Shown here piece after piece: positions 33,023 to 43,135 of a stretch of 64,000 nucleotides of DNA. The notes below the pieces were generated by a model that saw only the letters and a program-made list of their open reading frames with translations, searched no databases and was not told where the DNA came from. The stretch spans positions 208,079,741 to 208,143,740 of the forward strand of contig CM041465.1 of NCBI GenBank assembly GCA_023213395.1, read 5' to 3'. The number at the start of each line of letters is the position of its first letter. Positions within the stretch are counted from its first letter, which is position 1. The translations under genes and the position numbers were made by a program. This stretch comes from Cycas panzhihuaensis (lineage: Eukaryota > Cycadophyta).

Positions 33023-33790
33023 GTGCACTGTCAAGGTTACAGGCTATAGTCTAGTTAGGATCATCAACATGGTTATTCACATACATTCCACAGTTATTCA
33101 CGAATTATATCACAATAGTACAGCAATGACACAAAAATCAACACATATTGACATTTCATCCTTATAACACGTAGAATACACAGTTTTCCACGTAACTCTT
33201 CTTTCCATTAAGCAATCGGTTCAATTACACGGAGGTGGAATGCGTTCTGTGCATTCCAAGAAGATACACTCTTTACATTACATGCGTACGGATGGTACTT
33301 ATCAATAAACACCGCTTCAATTGGTGTCATATGTCGGCATCCGTACCATTCGTACCACAGATATTCGGCTCTCACCCTAACAAGATGATCCTTGCGTACT
33401 TCCTTAAATGTGCCTCTTCGTACCTTTTGGTGAAGGGTTATGATCACTGTCATATTGTACCCTTCAGTAAAGCGTACCTTTTCCTTAATCATTAATTATA
33501 CACTTAACTAATGTCTTCATCATGTCCGTACGTACGTCTGGCAGCTCCCCAGGCTTCCACTGGTCCCGTATTGTCATGCGTACTTCTTCCATTTTAGTTT
33601 CATTCCACTGCTGGTACCTATCTGTGTTACGTACCCGTTCCAGGTACACACCTGTCATACGTACCCAGAATGCTAGTTTTTCCACTGTTTCGCCTCGTGC
33701 GCCTTCGTCTGATCCGTGCACTGCACATCTAGGGTTATCCAGCCTACCTTTGGTCTTCCAACAGCCATATGATTAATTTATGCTCCAACA
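33023..33790 (-). repeat. 5' LTR of G1
   Basis: Plus strand begins tgcactgtcaagg and ends gctccaaca. Compared with the left LTR it lacks several short blocks (for example within 33290-33370), but matches it end to end. Confidence 0.88.
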
Positions 33791-33984
33791 TCTCCTTCTT
33801 TTATTCTCGACAATTGATCTGGTATAACATGCTTTTCACCTTTCTTTACTACAATCTTGAACATAAATTCCTGGAATAACATTAGCCAGTGGCTAATTTT
33901 TTCCTGCACAATTGGTTTATTAATCAGATACTGTAAAGCTTGATGATTAACAAAAAATATGAATGGATTTGCCAACAAATAGTG
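33791..33984 (-). pseudogene. H RNase H C-terminus
   Basis: Reads NPFIFFVNHQALQYLINKP, SHWLMLFQEFMFKIVV and IPDQLSRIKEGD up to the G1 LTR. It is separated from the 446-codon frame by one stop at 33985-33987. The continuation of this protein is at 23262. Confidence 0.8.
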
Positions 33985-35325
33985 CTAGAATTTTTGCAAG
34001 GCATACACCATGCCTAATCCTTCACGTTCAGTAACTGTATAGTTACGCTCTGCGAATGTTAACTTTCTACTGGCAAAAGCAATAGGGAGATCTATTTTTT
34101 CGTCCGCCGGTTGAGCTAATACACAGTCGATGGCATACAGTGATGCATCTACATGTACATGGAATGGCTTGTTCCAATCTAGAAACTTGAGCACAGGGGC
34201 TTCCACTATCTTTTTCTTCAAAGTATCAAAAGATAGTTGTTGTCGCATAGTCCATTCCCATTTAGTTGCCTTTTTCAACAAGGACTCCAAGGGATAGGCT
34301 ATCTGAGCATACCCTCTTAAGAATTTTCGGTAATATCCGATCATCCCCAGAAAACCTTTAAGATTTTTCGGACTTTGAGGGATAGGAAATTTCAAGATTA
34401 CTTCCACCTTTGCTGGATCCGTCATCAATCCTTCCTTTGAGACAATGTGTCCCAGCAAGGATCCAAATGGTACCATAAAAGTACATTTGTCTGGGTTCAA
34501 GCATAATTTATTTTCCCTGCACAATTCCAACATTATCCTTAATTGGAACAAATGGTCATGTATTCGGCTATACAAAGTCCAATCATCTAGAAACACTTCA
34601 ATCACTTTCCCCAACAATTTCCGAAAGATTTTCATAATAATCCTTGGGAAAGTTGAAAGAGCATTTGTCAGCCCAAATGGCATGACCCTATAGGCATAAG
34701 TGCCCCATTCCATGACGAATGTTGTCTTTAACTGATCGTCTACTGCAATCCGGACATGATTGTATCCACTAAAGCCATCCATGAATGAGAACATTTCATG
34801 CCCTGCCACCTTCTCCAACACATATTCTGTGAAGGGTATAGGGAATGGATCTTTCTTTGTAGCTTTATTTAAAGCCCTATAATCGACACATAGGCGAAGT
34901 TTCCCGTTCTTCTTAGCTACCACCACTACCGAGCTTACCCATTCATTGTTCTCTACCTCAAAGATGTATCCGGCTTCTAACAATTCGTCCAACTCAATCT
35001 TCACTTGTTCCTTATAGAGTGGGTTCATCCTGTAAGGTCTTTGCCTTACTGGTCTTACATTTTCCATTAATTCAATTTTATCCTCACCCACTTCCGGGGG
35101 GATTCCCTTCAGGTCCTTATAGGACAATGCAAAGAGATCCTTGAACTCACAAAAGAGGGATGTCGCTTTTTGCATCATCTCGGGCTCCCAATAATCTCCT
35201 ATCTGTATCCATTTTGGATTCTCTTTTGTTCCAACATTAATTGGTTTAAGTTGGAGCTTCTTTCCATGCATTGTTTTCCCATCTGGATTCATAGGCTGGT
35301 GCCTGAAAAATCTCCTTATGTCCAT
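33985..35325 (-). CDS. H reverse transcriptase with RNase H, open frame
   Basis: 446 codons without a stop. Order: linker, KGIPPEVGEDKIEL, VRQRPYRMNP, RT finger/palm KKNGKLRLCVDYRALNKAT, FSFMDGFSGYNHVRIA (first catalytic Asp), YRVMPFGLTNALSTF, EVFLDDWTLYS (catalytic DD), LGHIVSKEGL, LKGFLGMIGYYRKFLRGYA, then RNase H VHVDASLYAIDCVLAQ and IAFASRKLTFAERNYTVTE. All RT catalytic residues are readable. It is the most intact enzyme in the window, although protease and integrase of the same element are damaged. The ATG at 35325 is probably internal to a longer polyprotein. Confidence 0.9.
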   Translation of the reverse strand: MDIRRFFRHQPMNPDGKTMHGKKLQLKPINVGTKENPKWIQIGDYWEPEMMQKATSLFCEFKDLFALSYKDLKGIPPEVGEDKIELMENVRPVRQRPYRMNPLYKEQVKIELDELLEAGYIFEVENNEWVSSVVVVAKKNGKLRLCVDYRALNKATKKDPFPIPFTEYVLEKVAGHEMFSFMDGFSGYNHVRIAVDDQLKTTFVMEWGTYAYRVMPFGLTNALSTFPRIIMKIFRKLLGKVIEVFLDDWTLYSRIHDHLFQLRIMLELCRENKLCLNPDKCTFMVPFGSLLGHIVSKEGLMTDPAKVEVILKFPIPQSPKNLKGFLGMIGYYRKFLRGYAQIAYPLESLLKKATKWEWTMRQQLSFDTLKKKIVEAPVLKFLDWNKPFHVHVDASLYAIDCVLAQPADEKIDLPIAFASRKLTFAERNYTVTEREGLGMVYALQKF

Positions 35326-35347
35326 ATTCTGTAATAGAATATGTCTG

Positions 35348-35653
35348 TTAGAAATTTCTTGCTTCTCCTTGACTTATTTGACAACCATTTTCTTTTTCCA
35401 CGAAAGATACATTCTTTTGTTTAGAATTTTCAATCAAACAATTTCTCATTGCCACATTTCTAGACAAAGAATACAAGCAATCATTTTGAACTTTATTAAA
35501 AGAAGGAATTGCAACATTTTCTTTTTGATTTTGTATTACAATGTTACCTTCTCTGCCCTCTTCCAATTGCTGTTGATCTAGACACAATTCCATAAGATAA
35601 CATTTTAAGGACTTATCCCCTGTTTCTTCCCAAGCGGATTGCAACCAATCCAA
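35348..35653 (-). CDS. H linker segment between protease and RT
   Basis: 102 open codons starting MDWLQSAWEETGD with no recognised domain. It fills the place where G1 and G2 carry the second Gag-like domain, but shows none of its motifs. Protease loop to RT start is about 1.0 kb here against 1.8-1.9 kb in G1/G2. Confidence 0.5.
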   Translation of the reverse strand: MDWLQSAWEETGDKSLKCYLMELCLDQQQLEEGREGNIVIQNQKENVAIPSFNKVQNDCLYSLSRNVAMRNCLIENSKQKNVSFVEKENGCQISQGEARNF

Positions 35654-36622
35654 TCAGTATGCTGATGATGTTTCACTTGAAATTTGTGGGGGAGTCTTCA
35701 TAGCTTGGAATGCCGTCTTCGAACAAGGACTTACTGTAGTGGTCGATGTTGCAGTAGTTGAGGACATTGTATCTTCCTCCTCCACTTTTTGAATGTGTGG
35801 TCCATCTAAGCAAAGAGGTAATACAACTTTCTTCCCTTCAGACTGTAAAGTAAAGGTCAGATTCCCCCAATCTTGTAATGCCTCTGTTGCCAATAGCCAT
35901 GGTCGTCTCAAAAGTGCAGGGTATGTTTTATTATGATTCTGCATTATAACAACTGCAAAATCTAAGCAAATTGTGATTCCCCCCACCATCACTGGGATAT
36001 TCAGCAAAGATCCCATTGGTCGAACTTGTAATTGGTTTACTAACCGAATTGTATAATCTGGGGAAACCAATTCCGGTCGTCCCAGTGAAATCCATGTGGA
36101 TTCAGGGAGCACATTCACTCCTAATCCACCATCTACTATTGTTCTGCAAATCATTGCTCCACACAGAGTCATCGGAACTCTTGGATCGATTGCATCTATC
36201 TTCATTGCTCGCAACATTGGTTTCTCCATTTGATCCAAGATCATTTGCTGGAAGTAATCGGCTTCCCACCATTTTAAAATAACAGTTATAGGAATGGATA
36301 TACCTGACTCCATTAGCAATTCCTTTATGTCTTGCAATTTCTGCCAAGGATTCTTTTCCCATTGCTCATCACATACTAGCGGTCGCCTTTGATATACTTG
36401 TCCTCCAAATCGATTTGCTTGTTCCATCACAGTTAACTGCACCATCCTTGTTGCCTCTTCTATAGCTTCGACCACTTCTTGCAATCTTTTCTTTTCCACT
36501 ACTGGATCAGGAAAGTTCTCTACACTTGTTGCGCCCGTGATCCTTCCACTTCTTGTTTGAATATACACTGGTATCTCCTTATCTGGAATTTTAGTAGCCA
36601 GATATGAAGTCTGCACTTTCAA
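35654..36622 (-). CDS. H aspartic protease
   Basis: 322 open codons. The active-site loop TIVDGGLGVNVLPESTW lies near residue 165, then DYTIRLVNQLQVRPMGSL and YPALLRRPWLLATEALQDW, which match the G1 and G2 proteases block by block. The upstream part holds a predicted helix (VVEAIEEATRMVQLTVMEQ). It cleaves Gag-Pol in the particle. The frame is open, and follows the knuckle array after a stop. Confidence 0.85.
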   Translation of the reverse strand: MKVQTSYLATKIPDKEIPVYIQTRSGRITGATSVENFPDPVVEKKRLQEVVEAIEEATRMVQLTVMEQANRFGGQVYQRRPLVCDEQWEKNPWQKLQDIKELLMESGISIPITVILKWWEADYFQQMILDQMEKPMLRAMKIDAIDPRVPMTLCGAMICRTIVDGGLGVNVLPESTWISLGRPELVSPDYTIRLVNQLQVRPMGSLLNIPVMVGGITICLDFAVVIMQNHNKTYPALLRRPWLLATEALQDWGNLTFTLQSEGKKVVLPLCLDGPHIQKVEEEDTMSSTTATSTTTVSPCSKTAFQAMKTPPQISSETSSAY

Positions 36623-36639
36623 GCCAGAATTGTTTGGAC

Positions 36640-36950
36640 AATTTGCCCACTCATGGTCTGCTAGGCCACATTCTTAACAAATGTAGTCTTTTCCTTGCTT
36701 CTGTAGTGGACAATCTATCTTGAAATGCCCCCATCTCGAACACAAATGACAACGAACTGGCTTTGTCTTTCCCTTATATTACTTAGGGGCAGGATTTTCT
36801 TTCTTTTAATAAAAAGATTCCCTTACTGGGTTCTTATGATAACATTCCCACGTATAATGATTTCCTCTTTTACAAATTTCACACCATCTTCTCTCCACCT
36901 GTAGATGTTCATTTTTAAAATGCCCCGGTTGACCACATGGTGGGGGGCAC
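36640..36950 (-). pseudogene. H Gag zinc-knuckle array
   Basis: Four knuckle-like boxes: CPPPCGQPGHFKNEH (variant with His last, near 36940), CEICKRGNHYTWEC (near 36885), CHLCSRWGHFKIDC (near 36750), and a fourth near 36690 with a TAA stop after its first Cys, followed by ECGLADHEWANC. Stops near 36810 and 36780 also interrupt the frame. Same array layout as G1 and G2. Confidence 0.8.
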
Positions 36951-36999
36951 CAAATCTTTTCCAGAGATTTTCCCACTTTCAATCTTGCAATCTTTGTTC

Positions 37000-38717
37000 T
37001 TAGTCTTTCAATTTCTTCATTATGCCGGATTGTTCCAGCATAATGAAGAAATTGAGGGTTGTTTTAACATCTCTACCTCCTTTTTTAAGACTTCGATTTC
37101 TGAATTTGTAGTCCACTAGGGTAAGGATGTTTGCCCAAAATTCTGGGTTCCATTTTGTAAATATGCTGTCCTCATTTGATTTTCAAAGTGTAATGCCAGT
37201 TCTTTGACCTGCTCATAACTATTTAAGGGATGAAACATAATTTTCTCCTTTAAATGAGATAGCAACCCTTGGACAAAATACTTCAGATATAGCATCGAAT
37301 TCATTGGTATAAGAGGATCCATTTTATTCAGGATAATTCTAAGTCTGCCATCAAAATCATTGATTGACTCACCTGGTACTTGTCTTATTTCCTCCAAAGC
37401 CTGGAATATTGACATTGGATCTCTTAACTGCTGGAATATGTCCAAGAATTGTGTCTAGACTACTTTCCAAGTGGGATTTGTCTTTGCTATGTACTGGTAC
37501 CATGCAATTGTTGTCCCCTGCGGCGCGGAGAAGAATCTTGCCTTAATTTCCTCTAGATCTTTAATCTTCTTGATCTTCAACATATTAGAGAATAAAGCTA
37601 GATGGTCTCCAGAATTTCCTGAGCCATCAAATTGTAAGTGCCCAAACATCCCATCGTTCTGGACTATTACATATGGAGGAACTATTTGGTTTCCTCCTCC
37701 CATTCCATTACCTCGCAACATTTTTATTGGACCTGAAGATTCAGGTCCTTCCTGCCCAGTTGTGTTAATCTCTCCCTCACTCCTTCCTTGCCTTAAGGCT
37801 GCACTTTCTGGGCTTTCTTCCACAAATGATGATCCTGAAAATATCCGAGTCATTCTATACAACAGATTTAGCACATGAGAATGGGATTCTTTTACCTCCA
37901 CAATGTAACAGTCCCACCCTGCTGTGGTGGTACTATATATCTCCAAATTGATTGACTTCCCTTCTTCTGTGGCAGTCTGATCTTCTTCAAATCTCTACAA
38001 ATTTTCTTCCGAATTCATAACTTCTTCCTGACTTTCTTCGAATTCCAACAAATTGTTCTTCTGATTTTCTTCAGAAAGCATAACTTCTTTCTGATTTCCC
38101 TTAAGTTCTAGCAAATTATCCTTCTGATTTTCTTCAGAAATCAGACCTTCTTATTGATTCTCTTCAAGGACCAACACTTTATCCTTTTAATTTCCTTCAG
38201 AAGTCAAACCTTCTTGCTGATTTTCTTCCAGGACCAGCACTCTATCCTTCTGATTTCTTTCAAAAAGCAAACCTACTTGTTGATTTTCTTCAAGGACCAT
38301 CACTTTATCCTTCTGATTTTCTTCAGAAGTCCATAAATCCTTTCTCTGATTTATTTCTATAATTTGCAAACTTCTCTTCTTTGTCTGTTTGTCTTCAGAA
38401 TCTTGTAGGTTCTTCTGCCTTGCCTGTTTTGGCTCTTTTTCTTCTTCAGGAATCTAACATTCCTTTTCTTCTGTTTTCTTCTCTTCTTCATGTTGTCATT
38501 GGTCCTCTCGGACCTCCTCTCTTTTGCCACGTCCTATGCGTGCAACTGGGGTTTGCCTTTCTTTCTGTCACCCTTTCCAATTTCTTTTCTTCACCAGTTT
38601 TCTTTCTACCGGCTCCCTGGGTTTCCAGGTGCCTTCCTCGCTTTTCTCTGCTTCCCAGCATTGGCTTCTTTCCTACCTTGATTCAACTTTCTTTAGCGAG
38701 TTAATCCTAGGTGGCAT
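37000..38717 (-). pseudogene. H Gag
   Basis: An ATG at 38717-38715 begins MPPRINSLKKVES, like the MPPK start of G1 and G2, only about 68 bp after the 5' LTR. The N-terminal part is Lys-rich then repeats a 21-codon unit (38000-38345). The capsid region is open at 37946-37455 (LQFDGSGNSGDHLALFSNML, FFSAPQGTTIAWYQYI). After a TAG it continues at 37445-37116 (QVPGESINDFDGRLR, LLSHLKEKIMFHPLNSYEQV). A coiled coil follows near 37080-36990. Confidence 0.8.
38000..38345 (-). repeat. 63-bp coding repeats in H Gag
   Basis: The word ctgattttcttcag and variants start at about 38061, 38123, 38186, 38250 and 38313, so the period is 62-63 bp. On the minus strand each unit encodes about 21 residues of the type EENQKDKVLVLEENQQEG. 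The period keeps the reading frame. Confidence 0.85.
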
Positions 38718-38762
38718 GGACAGCCTCTGTTTTCAACAGTGTCTCATCTTTCTTTTGGTTAG

Positions 38763-38784
38763 GATACCGGCAATAGAAACAAGA
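38763..38784 (-). other. candidate primer binding site of H
   Basis: Directly after the LTR end the minus strand reads TCTTGTTTCTATTGCCGGTA. The TTGCCGG core recalls the tRNA-Asp primer sites of Athila/Tat elements, but the first bases do not match. Tentative. Confidence 0.35.
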
Positions 38785-39339
38785 TGTGTGCCTCTCCTTG
38801 TATGACTAACTAATATACCAGAATTCATCACAAGAAAAGACACAGATTGGTGAGAACATCATTAACCAACTTTATTCATGAAACAAAGTGCGTTGTGTTT
38901 GGTTCTCTCACAACCAGACACAGGCCTGGGTAATTACAACAGAGGACAACCCCTCACACGGTAATCAATTTCTTGCCCAGATCGCTATTTACATATATAC
39001 ATGTTTATTCCTTTCCTACTTTCTCTTATATATGGTTAATACACAGTTACATAACTGTTTTTTTTAGTTTTTGTTTTATCCTTTCCTTAACTAATTACTG
39101 CCCACTACCCAACTCTGCCCAAACTACCCCTCGGTCTACCCAAGTTGCAATCAAGTGTCTGCGGTCCTCATTGGTTGCGGCAGCAGTCCTTACTCGTTGC
39201 GGCAACAGTCCTTACTAGTTCTGACCCACGGTCTTCCTTTGGTTGCGGTTGTAGCGATCTTCTCTAGTTGCAGCAACAGTCTTCTCTAGTTGCACTTCAT
39301 TTTAGTATTACTACAAAATGGATGTTTAAGCCGCACACA
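38785..39339 (-). repeat. 5' LTR of H
   Basis: 555 bp with the same ends as 18832-19412. Followed by TSD tcatt at 39340-39344. TATA at 39026-39033. Confidence 0.93.
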
Positions 39340-39344
39340 TCATT

Positions 39345-39664
39345 TTTCAACTTTTTGAGTGCAAGTTTGTTGATGTTCCTTTGGGACAAATTGATGTCCA
39401 TACTTGTATAACCATCAAGAGGTGCGCAGAATAAAGAGAGCAAAGTAAAGAATGCAATACTTTGATGTCCCATTTTATTGAATCGTTCTAGTATAAATAC
39501 ATAAATTAGGGTTTTGCATGATGGACATTTGTCATCCATGTGTTCCCTATTATTTGTACATAGAAAAAAAATGAAGAAATACAAAAGAAATAAGGAAACA
39601 AAAGAATTAAGAAAGAAGAAAGAAATGAGGAATAATAACTACTCATCAGAATAACCACTCATCA
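39345..39664 (-). repeat. 3' LTR of Gy2 (left end unresolved)
   Basis: The minus strand starts TGATGAGTGG directly after a purine tract and has a TATA-like TATTTATAC at 39491-39500. H interrupts the text at 39340. The LTR may continue on the other side of H below 18831. Confidence 0.6.
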
Positions 39665-39678
39665 ATTCCCCCCTGTTG
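39665..39678 (-). other. polypurine tract of Gy2
   Basis: The minus strand reads CAACAGGGGGGAAT immediately before the LTR. Confidence 0.75.
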
Positions 39679-39699
39679 GGAAGAAATTGTCCCTAATTT

Positions 39700-39890
39700 T
39701 TGCTAAAGATGGGAAAAATTATAGGAGAAGTCTATTTCAAAGATCCACTTGGCTTGTGTGGGTCGAGTTCCTTTCCTACCAACAAGATAAGTGATGATGA
39801 GCTGCTATTGAGTGCACTGATGTCTGGTGTCAAGCAAAGTATCCTCTTGCAGTGGTGGTTGAAAGTCGGGAATTGTATTTGAGGAATGTG
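39700..39890 (-). pseudogene. Gy2 chromodomain region
   Basis: The minus strand reads TRHQCTQ, a stop, then TYLVGRKGTRPTQAKWIFEI. This fits the chromodomain core Y-L-V-x-W-K-G-x-x-x-x-x-A-x-W except that the first Trp is Arg. It lies at the C-terminus of integrase, as in chromoviruses, where it guides integration to chromatin marks. Confidence 0.55.
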
Positions 39891-39899
39891 TGGGAGAGG

Positions 39900-41075
39900 G
39901 TTCAACTTCTATTTGTGGTGGCTCATACAACTTTAATTGGTTGATGTTTACGACATTTCTAAATGTACAGGTAAGTCGAGCCGATAAGCATTAGGGCCAA
40001 CATGTTGAAGAATGGTATAAGGTCCAAACCTTATAGAATTGAGCTTGTGATGGTGTTTGAATTTTCATCTGTCCAAGTGGAGCCAAACTCTATCATTGAT
40101 GTTGAAACCGGTTGAAACTCGATGTTGATCATACTGAGTCTTGTAATTTTCCTGAGTTTGCTAGAGTATCTGTTGGACTGATGTGTGTAGATGCGAAGGA
40201 TGCTCAACGAAACTCGTGGCCTTTTGTTGTTCTTTATCTTCATGCTTGGTGGCTCGAGATGGTAATGCTAAAGGAATTTCATACGGAGCTAGGGGTTGGT
40301 AACCATAGCAAAGTTCAAATGGAGAATGTCTTGTCGAATGATGGATTGCTTGATTGTAGCTATGTTGAACATGGTGGAGGTGCACATTCCATTGCTTATT
40401 GTGATGCTAAGAAATTCTTAGGGCTTGAACTAGTGTTCTGCTAACCACTTCACTTTGGCCATCTATTTGTGGATGGAATGACGTAGAAAACTTGATCTGA
40501 CATCCAAGCATCTTCCATAAGGATTACCAGAAGTGACTTAGAAAATGACTATCCCTGTCTGAAATGATAGAAAGTGGTAATCCAAAGTGGGTTCAAATAT
40601 GTTGAAGAAATAATGTGGTAGCTTGTGAGGCAGAGATTTCCTTTCTGCATGGTATGAATAGGCCATTTTTTAGAATCAACACACAATAACAAGGATGCAG
40701 TTATTGCCATATTGTGTGGTGGGTAGTCTGCTAAAGAATCCATTGAAATTAATTCCCAAGGTCGCGTCGGAATTGGTAATGGCCAATAAAGGTTGAGCTT
40801 TCTATTGGCTGGCTTAGATTGACTGCATAAGGAACATCGTCAAATGTATACATTGACCATTTTTTGCATGGATGGCTAGTAAAAGTATTGTTGCAAATGT
40901 TGGAGTGTCTTTTGAGTCTCAAAATGACCGTTGTATGAGGATGAATGTGCTTCTTTAAGAAGTTGTTGTTGGGGTCCATTGGCAAGTATGCAAAGCATGT
41001 TGAGTCTGTACAATAAATCATCCTTGATGTGGTAATCTAAGTATGGTTCTAGATTGGTAGTTGTTAGATGTGGTA
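39900..41075 (-). pseudogene. Gy2 integrase
   Basis: Zinc region near 40950-40790 (NGHFETQKTLQHLQQYFYWP, then CSLCSQSKP). Core start near 40770 (RPWELISMDSLADYP). The C-terminal part at 40385-40161 reads HSYNQAIHHSTRHSPFELCY then YQPLAPYEIPLAL, typical of gypsy integrase. Frames change several times between 40740 and 40450, where the second Asp and Glu should lie. Confidence 0.75.
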
Positions 41076-42520
41076 GTGCCTACATAATAGGCTGAAATTG
41101 AGTATCTATATGGTAAAGATTTCTCCAATCTGCATAGGAGATAGTATGATTGTTCAGTAGTGTGGTGAGTGTTAATGTTGGAGGACGACTGGGAAAATCT
41201 ACTACTTTATTAGATGCTCCTTTTTTGTATTTGATAATGAGGTTGAATTGTTGTATATAAGATGCCAACTTGAGATGTTTGTGCTCCTGAATTTTTGACT
41301 GGGTGTCGAGAAACTACAATGGTCGATGATCAGTGTGAACGATGGTTTCTTTGCCTAGTAGGAAATGTCGCCAGTGTTTAAGAGCTTATATAAGGGTATA
41401 GAACTCCTTATCATATGTGTTATAATTAAACTTGGCTTGTGAGAATGCCTCTAAGAGGTAGACAGTGAGGCGTCCTCCCTACTTGAGTACTATGCCTAGA
41501 GCAAATTGAGAGTAATCTGTCTCAAGTTTGAAGGGTTGCTCCTCATTGGGTAGTTGGAGAACTAGAGTTGTGCTGAGGGTGACTTATAGTTTCGGAAATG
41601 CCAATTCAACTTGAGGACTCCATGTGAATTCCTTTATGTTGCTAATGAGAGCATTCAATGGGTGTGCAATGCTGGAAAAATGCCTAATGAATTTTCGATA
41701 AAAGTTGACACTACCCAGGAAGCTTTCAAGTTGTGTAAGATTGTTGGGAGTTGGCCAATCCTTGATAATTTGGGCCTTTGTTGGATCTACTTGACTTCTT
41801 TGGTTGTTAGTGACAAAACCAAGATAAGAGATCGTTGTTTGGCCAAAGGAGCACTTCTTAAGCTTGGCCTTTAACTAATGTTGGTGTAACCATGACAAAG
41901 TCTTGACTATAAGGTCTTGTTGAAGATTAATATGTCATTGAGATAAGTAATAATGAATTTGCCAAGATGCAGGCGAAAGATATTGTTGATGAGGTGCATG
42001 AAAGTAGCAAGGGTATTTGTAAGTCTAAAGGGCATCTCGAGCCATTCATATAGACCATGTTATGTTTTGAATGTTGTCTTCCAGGTATCCATGGTGTCCA
42101 TTTGGACTTGATGGTAGCCACAGGCCAAATCAATTTTAGAGAAGTATTTAGCTTCTTGAAGCTGATCGAGCATGTCATCAATGCATGGCAAAAAAGGATA
42201 TATGTTTTTTATTGTTACTTTATTGAGAGCACTATCGTTGATACAAAGTCACCAGTCATTATCTTTCTTTGGTAAGAGAATTGTTGGGGACCCGCAAGGA
42301 GAACAACTAGGCTGGATTTTTCCTTCATCTATTAATTGTGTTAGTTGTCTTTCGAGCTCAGCTTTAGTAAAAGATGTGGCTCAATATGGAGATTGGTTAG
42401 GTAATGTTGCGCCAGGCAAAATATCAATGGTGTGTTGAATTGCCCTAAGTGGAGGTAGTCCCTTTGGCTAAACAAACACATTGGTATACACATCTAGAAT
42501 AGTTTTTATTGCTGTTGACG
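41076..42520 (-). pseudogene. Gy2 RT and RNase H
   Basis: RT text: IDLACGYHQVQMD near 42130, EMPFRLTNTLATFMHL near 42030, then FIITYLNDILIFNK at 41960-41925, where the first Asp of the catalytic pair is Asn (GAT/C-to-AAT). RNase H tail at 41268-41080: YIQQFNLIIKYKKGASNKVV then DFPSRPP. Stops and frame changes are frequent. Not functional. Confidence 0.8.
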
Positions 42521-42689
42521 AAATTTTGTCTCAATTGCCTATTTCTGCTTGATAAATGATGCAAAGGGCCATGGATTTAGAGGTGTTGACCAACTTGGAT
42601 GCTTGATTGCCTGAAAGTAATGTCACAACGGTGGGTGTTGACGTTATTGCAATCAGTTTATATGCCTTGCCATCCTTGTGGATTGCATG

Positions 42690-43135
42690 GGTATTAAGGT
42701 ACCTATCGTAGAGTGCCCGATGATCATGCTAATAAGGTCGACCAAGAAGTAAATCGCTGCAGTCCATTGGGGTCACATTGTAGTCGACGATATCTATGAA
42801 CAATGGGATGGCCAAGGTGACTATGTAGACACGATCAATGATTGTTGGTTGTCCATTGGGAGTGACACAGCCAAGGGTGTATGGCCGCAGATGTGGCTTG
42901 GTGGGCAACTATAGAGTGTCTACAATTGATTTAGAAATCAAATTTTTCATGTTGCCATTATCTATGATGTAGAATGCTATTTTATCTTTGATCTGACAAT
43001 TGTGAGTGAATAGGTTTTCCCATCTTTGCATCGAGTACTCTTTAGCCGTGAGTACTAAATTTGGATCGGGTATTTCTAAATTAGCAAGAGAGATGACTTC
43101 CAGTTGTGGTTGTTCGCTTTGCGGCTCTACCATAA
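42690..43135 (-). pseudogene. Gy2 protease region
   Basis: The frame 43133-42909 reads NPNLVLTAKEY-like text, QIKDKIAFYIIDNGNMKNLI and SKSIVDTL. The active-site loop D-x-G-x-x-x-N-x-I/L is IIDNGNMKNL. Downstream PWLCHSQWTTN and IPLFIDIVDYNVTPMDC-type text leads to an LLGRP-like end near 42740. Broken by frame changes. Confidence 0.65.

Larger units (their letters stand above)
23263..33790 (-). mobile_element. G1, Athila/Tat-like gypsy retrotransposon nested in H
   Basis: LTRs at 23263-24051 and 33023-33790 share ends (tgcact(t)gtcaagg ... ccaaca) and many gtacg words. The body runs Gag, four zinc knuckles, protease, a second Gag-like domain, RT, RNase H, integrase, minisatellite, 3' extra ORF. 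It splits H coding sequence between DQLSRIKEGD and the segment beginning near SEHPQSIGE. Flanks ctgac and tctcc do not match, so no clear TSD is visible. Confidence 0.9.
18832..39339 (-). mobile_element. H, Athila/Tat-like gypsy retrotransposon carrying G1
   Basis: LTRs at 18832-19412 and 38785-39339 share ends tgtgtgcc...gcacaca and are flanked by the identical 5-bp tcatt (18827-18831 and 39340-39344). Without the 10.5 kb G1 insertion H is about 10 kb. Order on the minus strand is Gag (38717), zinc-knuckle array, protease, linker, RT/RNase H, integrase, minisatellites, 3' extra ORF, purine tract. Protein style (non-chromoviral integrase, DGG-type protease, extra 3' ORF) suggests the Athila/Tat side of Ty3/gypsy. 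That lineage call is inference. Confidence 0.92.

Noticed and set aside
38381-38805. Plus-strand hydrophobic ORFs with signal-peptide-like starts
   Set aside because: They are the complement of the Lys/Glu-rich H Gag N-terminus, which naturally gives Phe/Leu/Ser-rich antisense frames.
39345-39473. Minus-strand small ORF starting MGHQSIAFF with a hydrophobic N-terminus, which stays open across the H insertion site into 18831
   Set aside because: About 60 codons, lies in LTR/leader sequence, and has no homologue visible in the other elements. A chance open frame is more likely than a secreted peptide gene.
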